Assembly: GCA_024279115.1 (NCBI GenBank)
Contig: JAJRRW010000002.1
Coordinates: 1-39,201, forward strand
Direction of reading: 5' to 3'
From: Alphaproteobacteria bacterium
GTDB lineage: Bacteria; Pseudomonadota; Alphaproteobacteria; Rhizobiales; JAKIUO01
DNA length: 39,201 nucleotides
Both the position numbers and the translations under genes were made by a program. Shown one piece after another: positions 29,836 to 39,201 of this stretch. Every line of letters begins with the position of its first letter. Position 1 is the first letter of the stretch. The notes below the pieces were generated by a model, which worked only from the letters and a program-made list of their open reading frames with translations, made no database searches and was not told the origin of the DNA.

Positions 29836-31011
29836 ATGAGCACCGACCTCACCAAGGACCGCGTCCTTGAAATGCTGCAAAAAGTCAAGGGACCAGATCA
29901 GGACGACGATATCGTCTCGCTGGGCCTGGTTTCTCCGATTGTCATTAACAAGGGCAAGGTTTATTTTGCCATCAGCGTTGAACCGGGTCGCGCCAAGGAA
30001 CTTGAGCCCATGCGCGAAGCGGCGGAAGAAATCGTTGGTCGCATCGATGGTGTTAAATCAGTTGCCGTGACCCTGACAGCGGACCGCGAGGCTGGCGACA
30101 CATCCGCACCAGAGTCTGGTGCTGGCGGCGGCAGCGGCGGTTGCTCGACTGGCGGCGGTGGCGGCGCTCCAGGTTCTGGCGGCACGGGCGGCCAGATTCC
30201 CATGCCAAATATCGGTTCAATCATCGCGGTTGCCTCGGGCAAGGGCGGCGTTGGAAAATCAACCACCGCCATCAATCTGGCGCTTTCTTTCCAGGCCAAC
30301 GGTCTGCGCACGGGTATCCTGGACGCCGATATTTACGGCCCCTCTATTCCGCGCCTGTTAGGCTTGCAGGGTCAAAATCCCGAAGCGGCTGAAAACGACC
30401 ACATCAAACCAATGAAAGCGTTTGGCATGGAAGTCATGTCTATTGGCTTTTTGGTCGATGAGGAAGCCCCGATGATCTGGCGTGGCCCCATGGTTATGTC
30501 GGCCCTCACCCAGATGTTGCAATATGTCACCTGGGGCGAGCTTGATGTGCTTGTCGTTGACATGCCCCCTGGAACCGGTGATGCGCAATTGACCATGTCA
30601 CAGGCCGTGCCGCTCGCAGGTGCCGTCATCGTTTCAACACCGCAGGATCTGGCACTTATTGATGCCCGCAAGGGTCTTAACATGTTCAAGCAGGTGAAAG
30701 TGCCTGTGCTGGGCATTGTTGAAAATATGAGCTATTTCAATTGCCCTTCTTGTGGCGAACGCTCCGACATTTTCGGTCATGGTGGGGCCAAAGCCGAGGC
30801 CGAACGCATCAAGGTGCCGTTCCTTGGCGAGATCCCGCTACATATGGATATTCGCGAAAAATCAGATGCCGGTCAGCCGGTAGTGGTCTCTGATCCCGAT
30901 GGCCCGCATGCCGAGATTTATCGCCATATCGCCACCCAGACCTGGAACAATGCCGAGGCCCACAAAGCCAAACGCGAAGGCAAAAAAACCAAAATCACTT
31001 TGGAAAGCTAG
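29836..31011 (+). CDS. apbC: Mrp/ApbC family iron-sulfur carrier P-loop ATPase
   Basis: IIAVASGKGGVGKSTTAINLAL, DADIYGPSIPRLLGL, ENMSYFNCPSCGER (CxxC); ATG at 29836 fits the usual N-terminus. Confidence 0.95.
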   Translation: MSTDLTKDRVLEMLQKVKGPDQDDDIVSLGLVSPIVINKGKVYFAISVEPGRAKELEPMREAAEEIVGRIDGVKSVAVTLTADREAGDTSAPESGAGGGSGGCSTGGGGGAPGSGGTGGQIPMPNIGSIIAVASGKGGVGKSTTAINLALSFQANGLRTGILDADIYGPSIPRLLGLQGQNPEAAENDHIKPMKAFGMEVMSIGFLVDEEAPMIWRGPMVMSALTQMLQYVTWGELDVLVVDMPPGTGDAQLTMSQAVPLAGAVIVSTPQDLALIDARKGLNMFKQVKVPVLGIVENMSYFNCPSCGERSDIFGHGGAKAEAERIKVPFLGEIPLHMDIREKSDAGQPVVVSDPDGPHAEIYRHIATQTWNNAEAHKAKREGKKTKITLES

Positions 31012-31035
31012 AAGTTTTCTAATTGATACAAGTTT

Positions 31036-31067
31036 AAAAAGGCAGGTCATCACGGCCTGCCTTTTTT
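31036..31067 (+). terminator. Rho-independent terminator
   Basis: aaaaaGGCAGGtcatcacggCCTGCCtttttt. Confidence 0.9.
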
Positions 31068-31286
31068 CATCCATACAGCCAGCGGAACAATCACCATTGG
31101 ACACTTGTATATCCGCGTTATACTTCCCGCAATACTTATCAGGCTTAAAACAATCACCAATTCCTACTAGCCCTGTCGGGATTTCCAGGAGATTATATTC
31201 CCCTATTCAACCGCATTAACCATTCAGTTACCTTCTTGCAGCTATTAAATGTTTAAAAAACATTCGTCGCTCAGGGAAACAATATT

Positions 31287-33344
31287 ATGCGCCTCCTTCA
31301 AAACTGGTCTATCTCCACCCGTATTTTATTTTTAGCACTCATTCCCCTGCTCGCCCTTCTTGGTTTTGGAGCCAATGAGCTTTGGTCAGTCCGGGCAAGC
31401 GCGAACAATGCGCTGGCGACCTCGCAGGCCATCTCCATTGCTCCAGCGATTTCCAATTTTGCCCATGAATTACAAAAAGAACGCGGGACCTCAGCTGGTT
31501 TCATCGCCTCAAAAGGTACCAAATTTAACAGGCAGATTATTGAGATCCGCAAGGATACCGACAAGGCGCTGGCGGTTTTTCAATCGACATTTTTCGCCAC
31601 TCAACCAAATCTGCACATCAAAGGCTTTGACAAGCTGCTGGCCAAGATGAAGCTGGCGATTGACGAGCTGCCAACCAAGCGCCAGTCAATTGATAATTTA
31701 TCTCTGTCTGGGGCCCAGATGGCCAGCTACTATAGTTCTTCCATCGCCCGCTTGTTGACAATGGTTGAGAGTGTCGCAAAAATTGCCGACAATCAGCAGG
31801 TCATTCATTCCTTCACAGCCTATACCGCACTTTTACAAGGCAAAGAGCGGGCCGGGCTAGAAAGGGCCATGGGAGCTGCTGGATTTAGTGCTGGCCTCTT
31901 CAAACCGCAGATTTTTCGCAATTTCATTGTGTTTGGAGCCATGCAAGAGGCCTATTTTTTGATGGCGCTCCAACATATCCAGCCAAAGCATGCAACGACC
32001 CTTCGCACAGAGCTTTTGGACACGACACATAAAGAGTTTTATCGCATGCGCGAGCTGGCAGCGACAGCCGCTTTTGGCAGCAATATATCCAGCGTCAGCG
32101 CCCCTGACTGGTTTTTGGCCAGCTCCCAGCGGATCAACGCTTTAAAAACTGTTGAGGACCAGATTGCCAAGGACATCGTGAAATATTCGCTGACCCTTGC
32201 AGAACAGGAAAACACCAAATTCTGGTCGGAACTCATATTGCTGTTGAGCCTGTTGTCCTTGACGATCATCGTCTCGATTTTCATTGCCCGCTCGATTGCC
32301 AAACCCATCAGATGCCTGACCAGAAATATGGGGAAATTGGCCCAAAACGACAAATCCACGCCCCCCAAAGGACAAAGCAGACGCGACGAAATCGGCGAAA
32401 TGTCACGCGCGGTAGAGGTTTTTCGCGTCAATGCCATCAAAAATGACGAGTTGGAAATCGCCCAAAATGCATTGGCAAAACAGATTGAAAAAGACAAAAT
32501 CGCTGTGATGACAAAACTTGCGGATGGTTTTGATGCAAGTGTTGGCGGCATTGTCAGCACCGTCTCGTCTGCCTCGGCGGAACTCCAGACAACAGCGCAG
32601 TCAATGGCTGACATCTCCACACAGACAAGCAATCAGGCCATGTCAGCGTCAACAGCATCTGACCAGGCCTCATCAAATGTCCAGACCGTTGCAGCTGCAA
32701 CCGAGGAAATGACCAGCACCATTGGCGAAATCAGTCAGCAGGTGGTGCAGGCGTCCAACATATCCAGACAAGCTGTGGAAGAAGTCGACAAGACAGGACA
32801 GCAAATGGAAATTTTAGCCCAAAATGCCAACAAGATTGGAGAAGTTATCGAACTGATCTCTGGCATTGCCGAACAGACCAATCTGCTTGCCCTCAATGCA
32901 ACGATTGAATCGGCACGAGCCGGAGAAGCTGGCAAGGGTTTCGCCGTGGTCGCCAACGAGGTCAAGGATCTCGCCAGTCAGACCGCCAAAGCAACAGGTG
33001 AAATCGCCCAGCAGATCGGTGATGTTCAAACCGCCACCAAACACGCCGCAACTTCAATGGGGGACGTTGGCCGGACCATCGCACGCGTCGATGAAATTTC
33101 ATCTGCCATCGCTGCCGCCATGGAACAGCAACGCGCCGCGACCGAGGAAATCGCCAGCAATGTGCATCTCGCCTCTATGGGCACCCAGCAGGTCAGCGAT
33201 AATATCGCCTCTGTGACCGAAGCCTCAAAAGAAGTAGGGGCCGCTTCTGGAGAAGTGATGTCGGCCGCCAACGAATTGTCAGAACTGGCAGATTTTCTCA
33301 AAGGGGAAGTTGACAAATTCATTACCCAGGTGCGGGCAGGATAA
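31287..33344 (+). CDS. Methyl-accepting chemotaxis protein with N-terminal NIT (nitrate/nitrite-sensing-like) domain
   Basis: [18 protein letters not shown] (NIT-like), HAMP after second [44 protein letters not shown] hairpin tip. Confidence 0.94.
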   Translation: MRLLQNWSISTRILFLALIPLLALLGFGANELWSVRASANNALATSQAISIAPAISNFAHELQKERGTSAGFIASKGTKFNRQIIEIRKDTDKALAVFQSTFFATQPNLHIKGFDKLLAKMKLAIDELPTKRQSIDNLSLSGAQMASYYSSSIARLLTMVESVAKIADNQQVIHSFTAYTALLQGKERAGLERAMGAAGFSAGLFKPQIFRNFIVFGAMQEAYFLMALQHIQPKHATTLRTELLDTTHKEFYRMRELAATAAFGSNISSVSAPDWFLASSQRINALKTVEDQIAKDIVKYSLTLAEQENTKFWSELILLLSLLSLTIIVSIFIARSIAKPIRCLTRNMGKLAQNDKSTPPKGQSRRDEIGEMSRAVEVFRVNAIKNDELEIAQNALAKQIEKDKIAVMTKLADGFDASVGGIVSTVSSASAELQTTAQSMADISTQTSNQAMSASTASDQASSNVQTVAAATEEMTSTIGEISQQVVQASNISRQAVEEVDKTGQQMEILAQNANKIGEVIELISGIAEQTNLLALNATIESARAGEAGKGFAVVANEVKDLASQTAKATGEIAQQIGDVQTATKHAATSMGDVGRTIARVDEISSAIAAAMEQQRAATEEIASNVHLASMGTQQVSDNIASVTEASKEVGAASGEVMSAANELSELADFLKGEVDKFITQVRAG

Positions 33345-33416
33345 CCAGACGCACCAGCAAAAATATCAAAATCACCCCTGCCAAGCAGCCAGCTTTGCTG
33401 GGGGCCATGAATTTGC

Positions 33417-33446
33417 AAAAGGCAGGTCTTGCGGCCTGTCTTTTTT
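33417..33446 (+). terminator. Rho-independent terminator
   Basis: aaaaGGCAGGtcttgcggCCTGTCtttttt. Confidence 0.85.
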
Positions 33447-33618
33447 GTGATGGTGATGATCGTCAGGATGTTGGCATGCCTTCGTGGAGGCAAAATTGGC
33501 TCCCCCCTGTTGTTAGAGCACCGATCATCGCCGATGGCCTAAGAAATGCGCCGCCATATTGCTCGACCGGAATGGCCATTTTGGGGTTATTTTTATGGTT
33601 TGGTGCGCCGCCTGCCCT

Positions 33619-34299
33619 TCATGTTTTCAAGCAACGCTGTTCAAATTTGCGAAATACCCCAAGGGGGAACGGTTTTTGCCAGTCCATGTCGTTTATCAGC
33701 CCAAGGGGCTGTTTGTTGCCTTGCGACCTGAGCCAGTTTTTGACGACACAATTGGCAAAGGCATAGTGCAATCTGGCATCACCGCGCTTATAGAAGCGAA
33801 AAGAAGAGGCCAGATCATCAAGACGCGGTTTTTTTACGCCCTTGCGAGAGAGGTAACGTTTGAGCGCCCGTTGCGTATAAGCGCGGCGAAAATCCACCTG
33901 CATGGCCAGCCCCTCATCAAACCAGGTGGGAATGAGCGCATAGCGTGCCCCGGCACGAGCCGCCAGTTCCGCATGCGAATATTCGTGGGCCATCACATTG
34001 CGCCTTGGTCCCTTGATGCCAATGACGATGATGGACGGCAAGAACAAGGCGCTGCGCGTTGTACCATGTGAAATATCCAGCCCCAGCAGCGGCTTTGTTG
34101 CACATACCCATAGGGGAGACGAGCGCACACTGCCATACAGAGCCGCCACATCACTCCTCGCTTGTGAAACCAGCTTTGCGGGGCATTGAGGCTTGCTGAT
34201 CAACCACGCCAGCGCTGCATGCGTCCAGGAGAAGTTCAACGCCAACAGTAATGTCATCGTCAACACCAGACCCCAAAATATCCTCCTCACCTTTTGCAA
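33619..34299 (-). CDS. Putative gluzincin-like zinc metallopeptidase, membrane anchored
   Basis: N-terminal TM; HExxH in MAHEYSHAEL followed by WFDEGLAM (third ligand Glu). Confidence 0.7.
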   Translation of the reverse strand: MQKVRRIFWGLVLTMTLLLALNFSWTHAALAWLISKPQCPAKLVSQARSDVAALYGSVRSSPLWVCATKPLLGLDISHGTTRSALFLPSIIVIGIKGPRRNVMAHEYSHAELAARAGARYALIPTWFDEGLAMQVDFRRAYTQRALKRYLSRKGVKKPRLDDLASSFRFYKRGDARLHYAFANCVVKNWLRSQGNKQPLGLINDMDWQKPFPLGVFRKFEQRCLKT

Positions 34300-34510
34300 T
34301 GAAACAAACTCCCCTTTGCTTTGACACCAAACTGCCAGCGAAACACCCTCACTTTGCGCTTTCCCCCCTGGTTTTGCGCTTTCCCCTTGAACAAACGGTC
34401 AGATCAGTCATATTCAATCTAATGAATAAGATAAGGCATCATTTGGACATCAGAACCAGTTTTTTTGATCAGTTGTGCCGCCAAACATGTATCGGGAAGG
34501 ATCGATTACC

Positions 34511-34870
34511 ATGGACGTCTTTGAACTCGAGCCAACAGAAATCAAACTCAACAAGAGCAAGGATCAGCTAACCGTCGCCTTTGAAGATGGCGAAAATTTT
34601 GAATTTTCGAGCGAATATCTGCGCGTCATGAGCCCCAGCGCCGAAGTGCAGGGCCACGCCCCCGATCAACGAAAAACCATTCCGGGCAAAAAGAGTGTCA
34701 AAATCACCGGTATTGAGGAAGTTGGTCACTATGCGGTCACACTTACCTTTGACGATGGTCACGATACCGGGGTTTATTCCTGGAAGCATCTGTATGAAAT
34801 CGGAAAAAACCGGGAATTTCTCTGGGATCGCTATGTTCGCGAACTTGAAGAACAAAGCCTGAGCCGATAA
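34511..34870 (+). CDS. DUF971 domain protein (gamma-butyrobetaine hydroxylase-like N-terminal domain)
   Basis: EPTEIKLNKSKDQLTVAFEDGENFEFSSEYLRVMSPSAEVQGH...VTLTFDDGHDTGVYSWKHLYEIG. Confidence 0.92.
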   Translation: MDVFELEPTEIKLNKSKDQLTVAFEDGENFEFSSEYLRVMSPSAEVQGHAPDQRKTIPGKKSVKITGIEEVGHYAVTLTFDDGHDTGVYSWKHLYEIGKNREFLWDRYVRELEEQSLSR

Positions 34871-35047
34871 ACAGATGGGCAGAAATGCCAAAAACGGGTC
34901 AATAAGTCTCAAACGGCCAAATAACCATGAGATCAATTGATTGCCCCTTATTGACCAGACTGGCGCTATGATGCGCGCAGGGCCAGCAGATTTCTGATCT
35001 GTATGGTAAAAATGTGATCGAACGGCTAGTACGAAGCGGAGAACGCA

Positions 35048-36042
35048 ATGAAAGCACGACAGGAAATCATACGTGGGACCATGGCGCTCTTGCTGGCGCT
35101 TGGGGTTGGCATCTCGATGCTGCCACAAAATGCCAAAGCGGCCAAACGCTTTGTTGCCATTGGCACCGGAGGCCCCACCGGGGTCTATTTCATCGCTGGC
35201 AATGCCATTTGCAAAATGGTGCAAAAAGCCGCTGATGAAACACGAACCGCGCTGCGCTGTTCGGCTCCCTCAACCGGCGGCTCCGTCTACAATATCAACG
35301 CCATTCGCGCCAAAGATCTGGAAATCGGCGTCGCACAATCCGATGTGCAACTGCATGCCTATCAAGGCACCGATAAATTCGAAGGCCAAAAATTCGAGAA
35401 AATTCGCTCTCTGTTTCGGTGCATGCCGAACCGTTTCAGATCCTCGTTGGCAAGGATAGCGGTATCAATAGCTGGGCCGATCTGGCTGGCAAACGCGTCA
35501 ATATCGGCAATCCAGGTTCTGGCCAGCGCGGTACATTCGAGGCCTTGATGCTGGCCTATAATGTGGATGGCTCCTATTTTGGTGAAACCAGCGAGCTTAA
35601 TTCCACCGAGCAGGCAAAAGCCCTGTGTGATGGTCGTATTGACGCCTTTGGCTACACGGTAGGCGTACCAAATGCCGGGGTCGCGCAAGCCGCCAATGAA
35701 TGTGGTGCCCGCATTATCACCCTTGCTGGAAAAACAGTTGATCAACTGGTGTCGAGCAATCCATCCTACGCCTATTCTTCAATCCCCAAAGGCACCTATA
35801 AGACCATTGCCCAAGACGTCAACACGTTTGGCGTGATGGCGACAATCGTTGCCAGCACCGATACCAGCGAGGACACCGTCTATGAGATTGTCCGCGCTGT
35901 GTTTGAAAATCTGGATGAATTTCGCAAACTGCATCCAGCGTTTGCCAATCTGGATCAAAAGAAAATGATTTCCGCTGGCTTGTCTGCGCCGCTGCATGCC
36001 GGGGCGGCCAAATATTACAAAGAAAAAGGCTGGATCGAATAA
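35048..36042 (+). pseudogene. TAXI family TRAP transporter solute-binding protein, split by a -1 frameshift near 35414-35416
   Basis: Frame 1 AIGTGGPTGVYFIAGNAICKMVQ...KIRSLF; frame 2 SVHAEPFQILVGKDSGINSWADLAGKRVNIGNPGSGQRGTFEALM. Restoring one T (TTT to TTTT) yields one continuous protein. Confidence 0.88.
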
Positions 36043-36088
36043 GCTCCCTTTCTGTGAGCCTCGCCCCATCTCCACCGCCAAGGATACC

Positions 36089-36589
36089 ATGCCGCGCTCG
36101 ATCCTCTCTCGCGCCCTCATCGCGCATATCAAAGAGCAGTTTTTACTCGACTGGCAAGGTATCCATGGGGTGCCGCACTGGGCGCGGGTGCTGGTCAATG
36201 GGCGGCGGCTGGCCAAACACACCGGCGCCAATCTCAAAATTGTCGAACTTTTTGCCTTCCTTCATGACGCGCAGCGCCAAAATGAGGGCACTGATCCCGA
36301 ACATGGCCCACGGGCCGCGCAATGGCTCAACAGCCTCAACGGCCGGTTCTTTCACCTTGATGATCGCGAATTTCAGCTATTGCAAACCGCCTGCGCAGAT
36401 CACACAAAAGGTCTTACCAAAGGCGATATGACCGTTTGCACCTGCTGGGACGCCGACCGGCTCGATCTCGGGCGCGTTGGTATCAAACCCGACCCCGCTT
36501 ATCTTTGCACGGATATTGCCCGCCACAAGGCCACCATAGAATGGGCCTTTGCACGCAGCATTGCCCAGCGGCGCGCAAACAAGGGCTGA
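36089..36589 (+). CDS. HD domain protein (putative phosphohydrolase)
   Basis: GVPHWARVLVNGRRLAKHTG..VELFAFLHDAQRQNEG..HGPRAAQWL pattern of HD superfamily. Confidence 0.8.
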   Translation: MPRSILSRALIAHIKEQFLLDWQGIHGVPHWARVLVNGRRLAKHTGANLKIVELFAFLHDAQRQNEGTDPEHGPRAAQWLNSLNGRFFHLDDREFQLLQTACADHTKGLTKGDMTVCTCWDADRLDLGRVGIKPDPAYLCTDIARHKATIEWAFARSIAQRRANKG

Positions 36590-36668
36590 CGGTCAGCCCC
36601 CCAAAATAAACTGATCTACCCTGTTTCTTTCTGGCAGCGCAGCCTATAACCTTGCCCCGGGGTGTACC

Positions 36669-36730
36669 AGAGCTATTTGCGTTCACTCACGCTCAGTTTT
36701 TTCTGAAGCTGAGGGAATGCAAACCGCTCT
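36669..36730. repeat. 62-bp palindromic element related to the one at 6619-6784
   Basis: agagctatttgcgttcactcacgctcag ... ctgaagctgagggaatgcaaaccgctct; arms match the arms of the 6619-6784 element. Confidence 0.7.
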
Positions 36731-36758
36731 CAAACATTGGATAGAAAAAGAGGTTTTC

Positions 36759-38141
36759 ATGTACCAACCGGCCCACAAGATCTTGCTCGTGCTGGTCTCC
36801 ATGATACTGATATCAACGGTATCGGCGCACGCTGCCGGGCGCTATGCGCTGGTCATCGGCAATTCTGCCTATACAGGCAGCCCATCGCTCAAAAACCCTA
36901 AAAACGACGCAGAACTGATGGCCAAAACCCTTGGTGAGGTTGGCTTTGAGGTCATCAAGGTGACGGATGCCGATCAGCGGCAAATGCGCCGCGCCATGCT
37001 CGATTTCAGCCGCATCTTGCGCAATAATCCTGACAGTATCGGCCTGTTTTACTATGCCGGACATGGCGTCCAGGTACGAGGTATCAACTATATGGTGCCG
37101 GTCACCGCTGATATAAAGGACGAGGAGGAAGTGCGCTTTGAAGGGGTCGATGTCAACGATTTCCTTGGCACCATGCGCAGCTCCAACAGCCGCCTCAATA
37201 TTATCATTCTGGATGCCTGCCGCAACAATCCCTATGCCGGGTCCAATCGCTCGGGCACCAGGGGCCTTGCTCCCGTGCAAGCCGCCAGCGGCACCTTGAT
37301 TGCCTACTCGACCGCGCCGGGCGACGTGGCCTTTGATGGCAACGGCCTCAACAGCCCCTATACGCTGGCCCTTTCGCGTTTTATCCGCAAGCCGGGTCTG
37401 GCCGTTGAAACCGTCTTCAAACGCGTTCTCGCCTCGGTGGAAGATGCCACCCAGAACAAACAGACCCCGTGGCTGACCGGTGCCTTTCGCGGCGAATTTT
37501 ATTTCAAAATGAAAGAGCAAAAAGTCGCCCAGCAAACAGCCACAACGGCAGACAAAACCGCCAATAGCAGTCTCAAACGCTCAAGTGGCTCTGGCCCGGG
37601 CCTTGAAAAACTGTTCTGGGAGAGCATCGTCAATTCCACCAATGCAGCTTCTTTCCAGGCCTATCTGACGGCCTTTCCAACTGGCGTTTTCGCGCCGCTG
37701 GCAAAGCTCAAAATAGCGGAGCTTGAAAAGGCCGGGAGAAACATTGTTGTGGCATCCAAGCCGCCATCAGCCACCACAACCGCCCGCACCGTGCAGCCAG
37801 AAGCCCCTCGCAACCCGCCCATTATTCCCAACAAGAAGAAAGCCAATATCCTCACCTATCGGGCCATTTTTCCCAACAGTTCCAAAAAACAGCTCAAACG
37901 CGCAGAAGTGGAAGGGCTCTCTTGTCATAAATTATGGATCGCCCGCAATGAGATCTTTCATCGCAACGGCTATTGCTTCAAAAGTGAAAAAGGTATCCGC
38001 TATTTTGACAATTCCAACTGCACCTCCTCGGCCCCCAAACTGACAATGCTTGAGCAGCGCAACAAACGCACCATTCGCACCTGGGAGATCCGCAAACGCT
38101 GCTGGACCAAACGCAAATCAAGCACCACCAAAAGCAGGTAG
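36759..38141 (+). CDS. Caspase family (C14) protein with C-terminal YARHG-like domain
   Basis: RYALVIGNSAYTGSPSLKNPKNDAELMAKTL, catalytic YYAGHG and LDACRNNP; C-terminal LWIARNEIFHRNGYCFKSEKGIRYFDN resembles YARHG. Confidence 0.9.
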   Translation: MYQPAHKILLVLVSMILISTVSAHAAGRYALVIGNSAYTGSPSLKNPKNDAELMAKTLGEVGFEVIKVTDADQRQMRRAMLDFSRILRNNPDSIGLFYYAGHGVQVRGINYMVPVTADIKDEEEVRFEGVDVNDFLGTMRSSNSRLNIIILDACRNNPYAGSNRSGTRGLAPVQAASGTLIAYSTAPGDVAFDGNGLNSPYTLALSRFIRKPGLAVETVFKRVLASVEDATQNKQTPWLTGAFRGEFYFKMKEQKVAQQTATTADKTANSSLKRSSGSGPGLEKLFWESIVNSTNAASFQAYLTAFPTGVFAPLAKLKIAELEKAGRNIVVASKPPSATTTARTVQPEAPRNPPIIPNKKKANILTYRAIFPNSSKKQLKRAEVEGLSCHKLWIARNEIFHRNGYCFKSEKGIRYFDNSNCTSSAPKLTMLEQRNKRTIRTWEIRKRCWTKRKSSTTKSR

Positions 38142-38184
38142 TGCGCCAGTGCGCCAGTAAAACTGGTGTGCTTTGGTAAAAAAA

Positions 38185-38245
38185 TGCCCTGTTAGGGCAA
38201 CAATTCTCGCGCAAACAAAAGGCCGTCTCCAGCTAGAGACGGCCT
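38185..38245. terminator. Pair of hairpins, probable bidirectional terminator between convergent genes
   Basis: TGCCCT-gtt-AGGGCA (38185-38199) and AGGCCGTCTC-cagcta-GAGACGGCCT (38220-38245). Confidence 0.65.
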
Positions 38246-38277
38246 CAAATCATTATTGGCGAACAACTGGCCTATCA

Positions 38278-38688
38278 TCACGTTTTGTCTGGCTGCTGCT
38301 CATTGAGCGACCAGCCATAAGAGCAATCCAATTCAATATGCACCCGAAACATACCATCCAGACCATCTGCCAGCATGATGGCCATTGGCGATACCTTGTT
38401 AAAACGCCGGTTTTTCCGACGCAACCACATCAGGCGCATTTCTCTTGAATGGGGGTGAGATGTTTGCAGGGCGCCATGAATACCGACAATCTGCTCAAAT
38501 CGGTCAGCTATTTCTACTGAAAAAGGAAATGCTATGGCTTTTTGACGAAATCGAACCAGATCGCGTGGCTTTGCCAGCTCTTCCACTCCCATCATGCGCA
38601 CAATATACTCACGCGAGAGCTTCCACTCTTCGAGAATTGTGATGATCTGTGGGGCAAAGTCCGATATGTTTTCTTCTGTAATGTCCAT
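38278..38688 (-). CDS. Hypothetical protein with MbcA/ParS/Xre-antitoxin-like C-terminal segment
   Basis: EMRLMWLRRKNRRFNKVSPMAIMLADGLDGMFRVHIELD resembles the toxin-binding domain pattern (W.....N..F....P...L..G...V...L). Confidence 0.6.
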   Translation of the reverse strand: MDITEENISDFAPQIITILEEWKLSREYIVRMMGVEELAKPRDLVRFRQKAIAFPFSVEIADRFEQIVGIHGALQTSHPHSREMRLMWLRRKNRRFNKVSPMAIMLADGLDGMFRVHIELDCSYGWSLNEQQPDKT

Positions 38689-38721
38689 CTGATCGCCTCG
38701 TAAAACCTGGAATTAGCACTC

Positions 38722-39030
38722 CTAATGTGTCCAGGCGTGTTTGCGGCCATAGCGGAAATTATCAGAATAGGCCTTTTTGATAATGCGAGGCTTTTGCACC
38801 TCATCCATCACCCGATAGGGAATACCGTTGCGCTTTGCGTAGCTGACCGCTTCTTCCTTGCTGGAAAATTTCAAACTGATTTGCGAGCGCATATCATCGC
38901 TGCTGGTCCAGCCCATCAAAGGCTCGATTTCGCTGGCCTGTTCAGGCTCATATTCCAGAACCCATATATTGGTGCTGGCGCGAGCCGACTGGGTGGCGCT
39001 TTTGGCCGGAACGAAGATCTTGGCAAACAT
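38722..39030 (-). CDS. NADH dehydrogenase accessory subunit-like protein (ETC complex I, NDUFA4/NDUFS4-type)
   Basis: MFAKIFVPAKSATQSARASTNIWVLEYEPE....MGWTSSDDMRSQISLKFSSKEEAVSYAKRNGIPYRV. Confidence 0.92.
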   Translation of the reverse strand: MFAKIFVPAKSATQSARASTNIWVLEYEPEQASEIEPLMGWTSSDDMRSQISLKFSSKEEAVSYAKRNGIPYRVMDEVQKPRIIKKAYSDNFRYGRKHAWTH

Positions 39031-39155
39031 GGCACACCTTATGGAATTAATATCGAAGACCGGAAAATCATGCTTGATATTGAAGCATTTGGCGGCGCTC
39101 TTCAAGCCCTCGTTGGCGATGCCTCCAGCCCTGCCTATTCCGGCAAAAGAAAATA

Positions 39156-39201
<46 letters not shown>

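Noticed and set aside
30116-30200. Gly-rich repetitive coding stretch in the Mrp gene
   Set aside because: Flexible Gly-rich linkers between the MIP18-like and P-loop domains are common in Mrp/ApbC proteins; not a separate repeat element.
36813-37535. 240-aa ORF antisense to the caspase gene
   Set aside because: Shadow ORF with no plausible start context or domain.

Overview
The window looks like a chromosomal segment of an alphaproteobacterium, probably Hyphomicrobiales/Rhizobiales. This rests on a CcrM-type methyltransferase, PssA/Psd, Atm1-like ABC transporter, TIGR02281-type aspartic proteases, a TAXI-type binding protein, and an NDUFA4/NDUFS4-like complex I accessory protein next to tRNA-Pro(UGG). 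I call about 31 genes, mostly housekeeping or envelope functions. I see no CRISPR array, prophage, transposase or recognisable defence island. The most interesting signals are non-coding: (1) a 98-bp-period tandem repeat at the left edge with three hairpins per unit, two of which differ between copies by compensatory base changes; (2) a three-hairpin 3'UTR downstream of an outer-membrane-protein gene, with two C(UUCG)G-capped stems, the last followed by a T7 tract; (3) a palindromic element family sharing an AGAGC..TTGCRTTC arm, one copy of which supplies both stop codons of two convergent genes; (4) a 9-7-9 inverted repeat overlapping the predicted -10 box of a padR-RND efflux operon; (5) CtrA-like TTAACCAT octamers upstream of ccrM and a chemoreceptor. 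Two genes (RND adaptor, TAXI binding protein) carry single-base -1 frameshifts next to short homopolymers. A large unknown coiled-coil membrane protein next to an atypical GT51/transpeptidase protein is the best protein-level candidate for an undescribed system.
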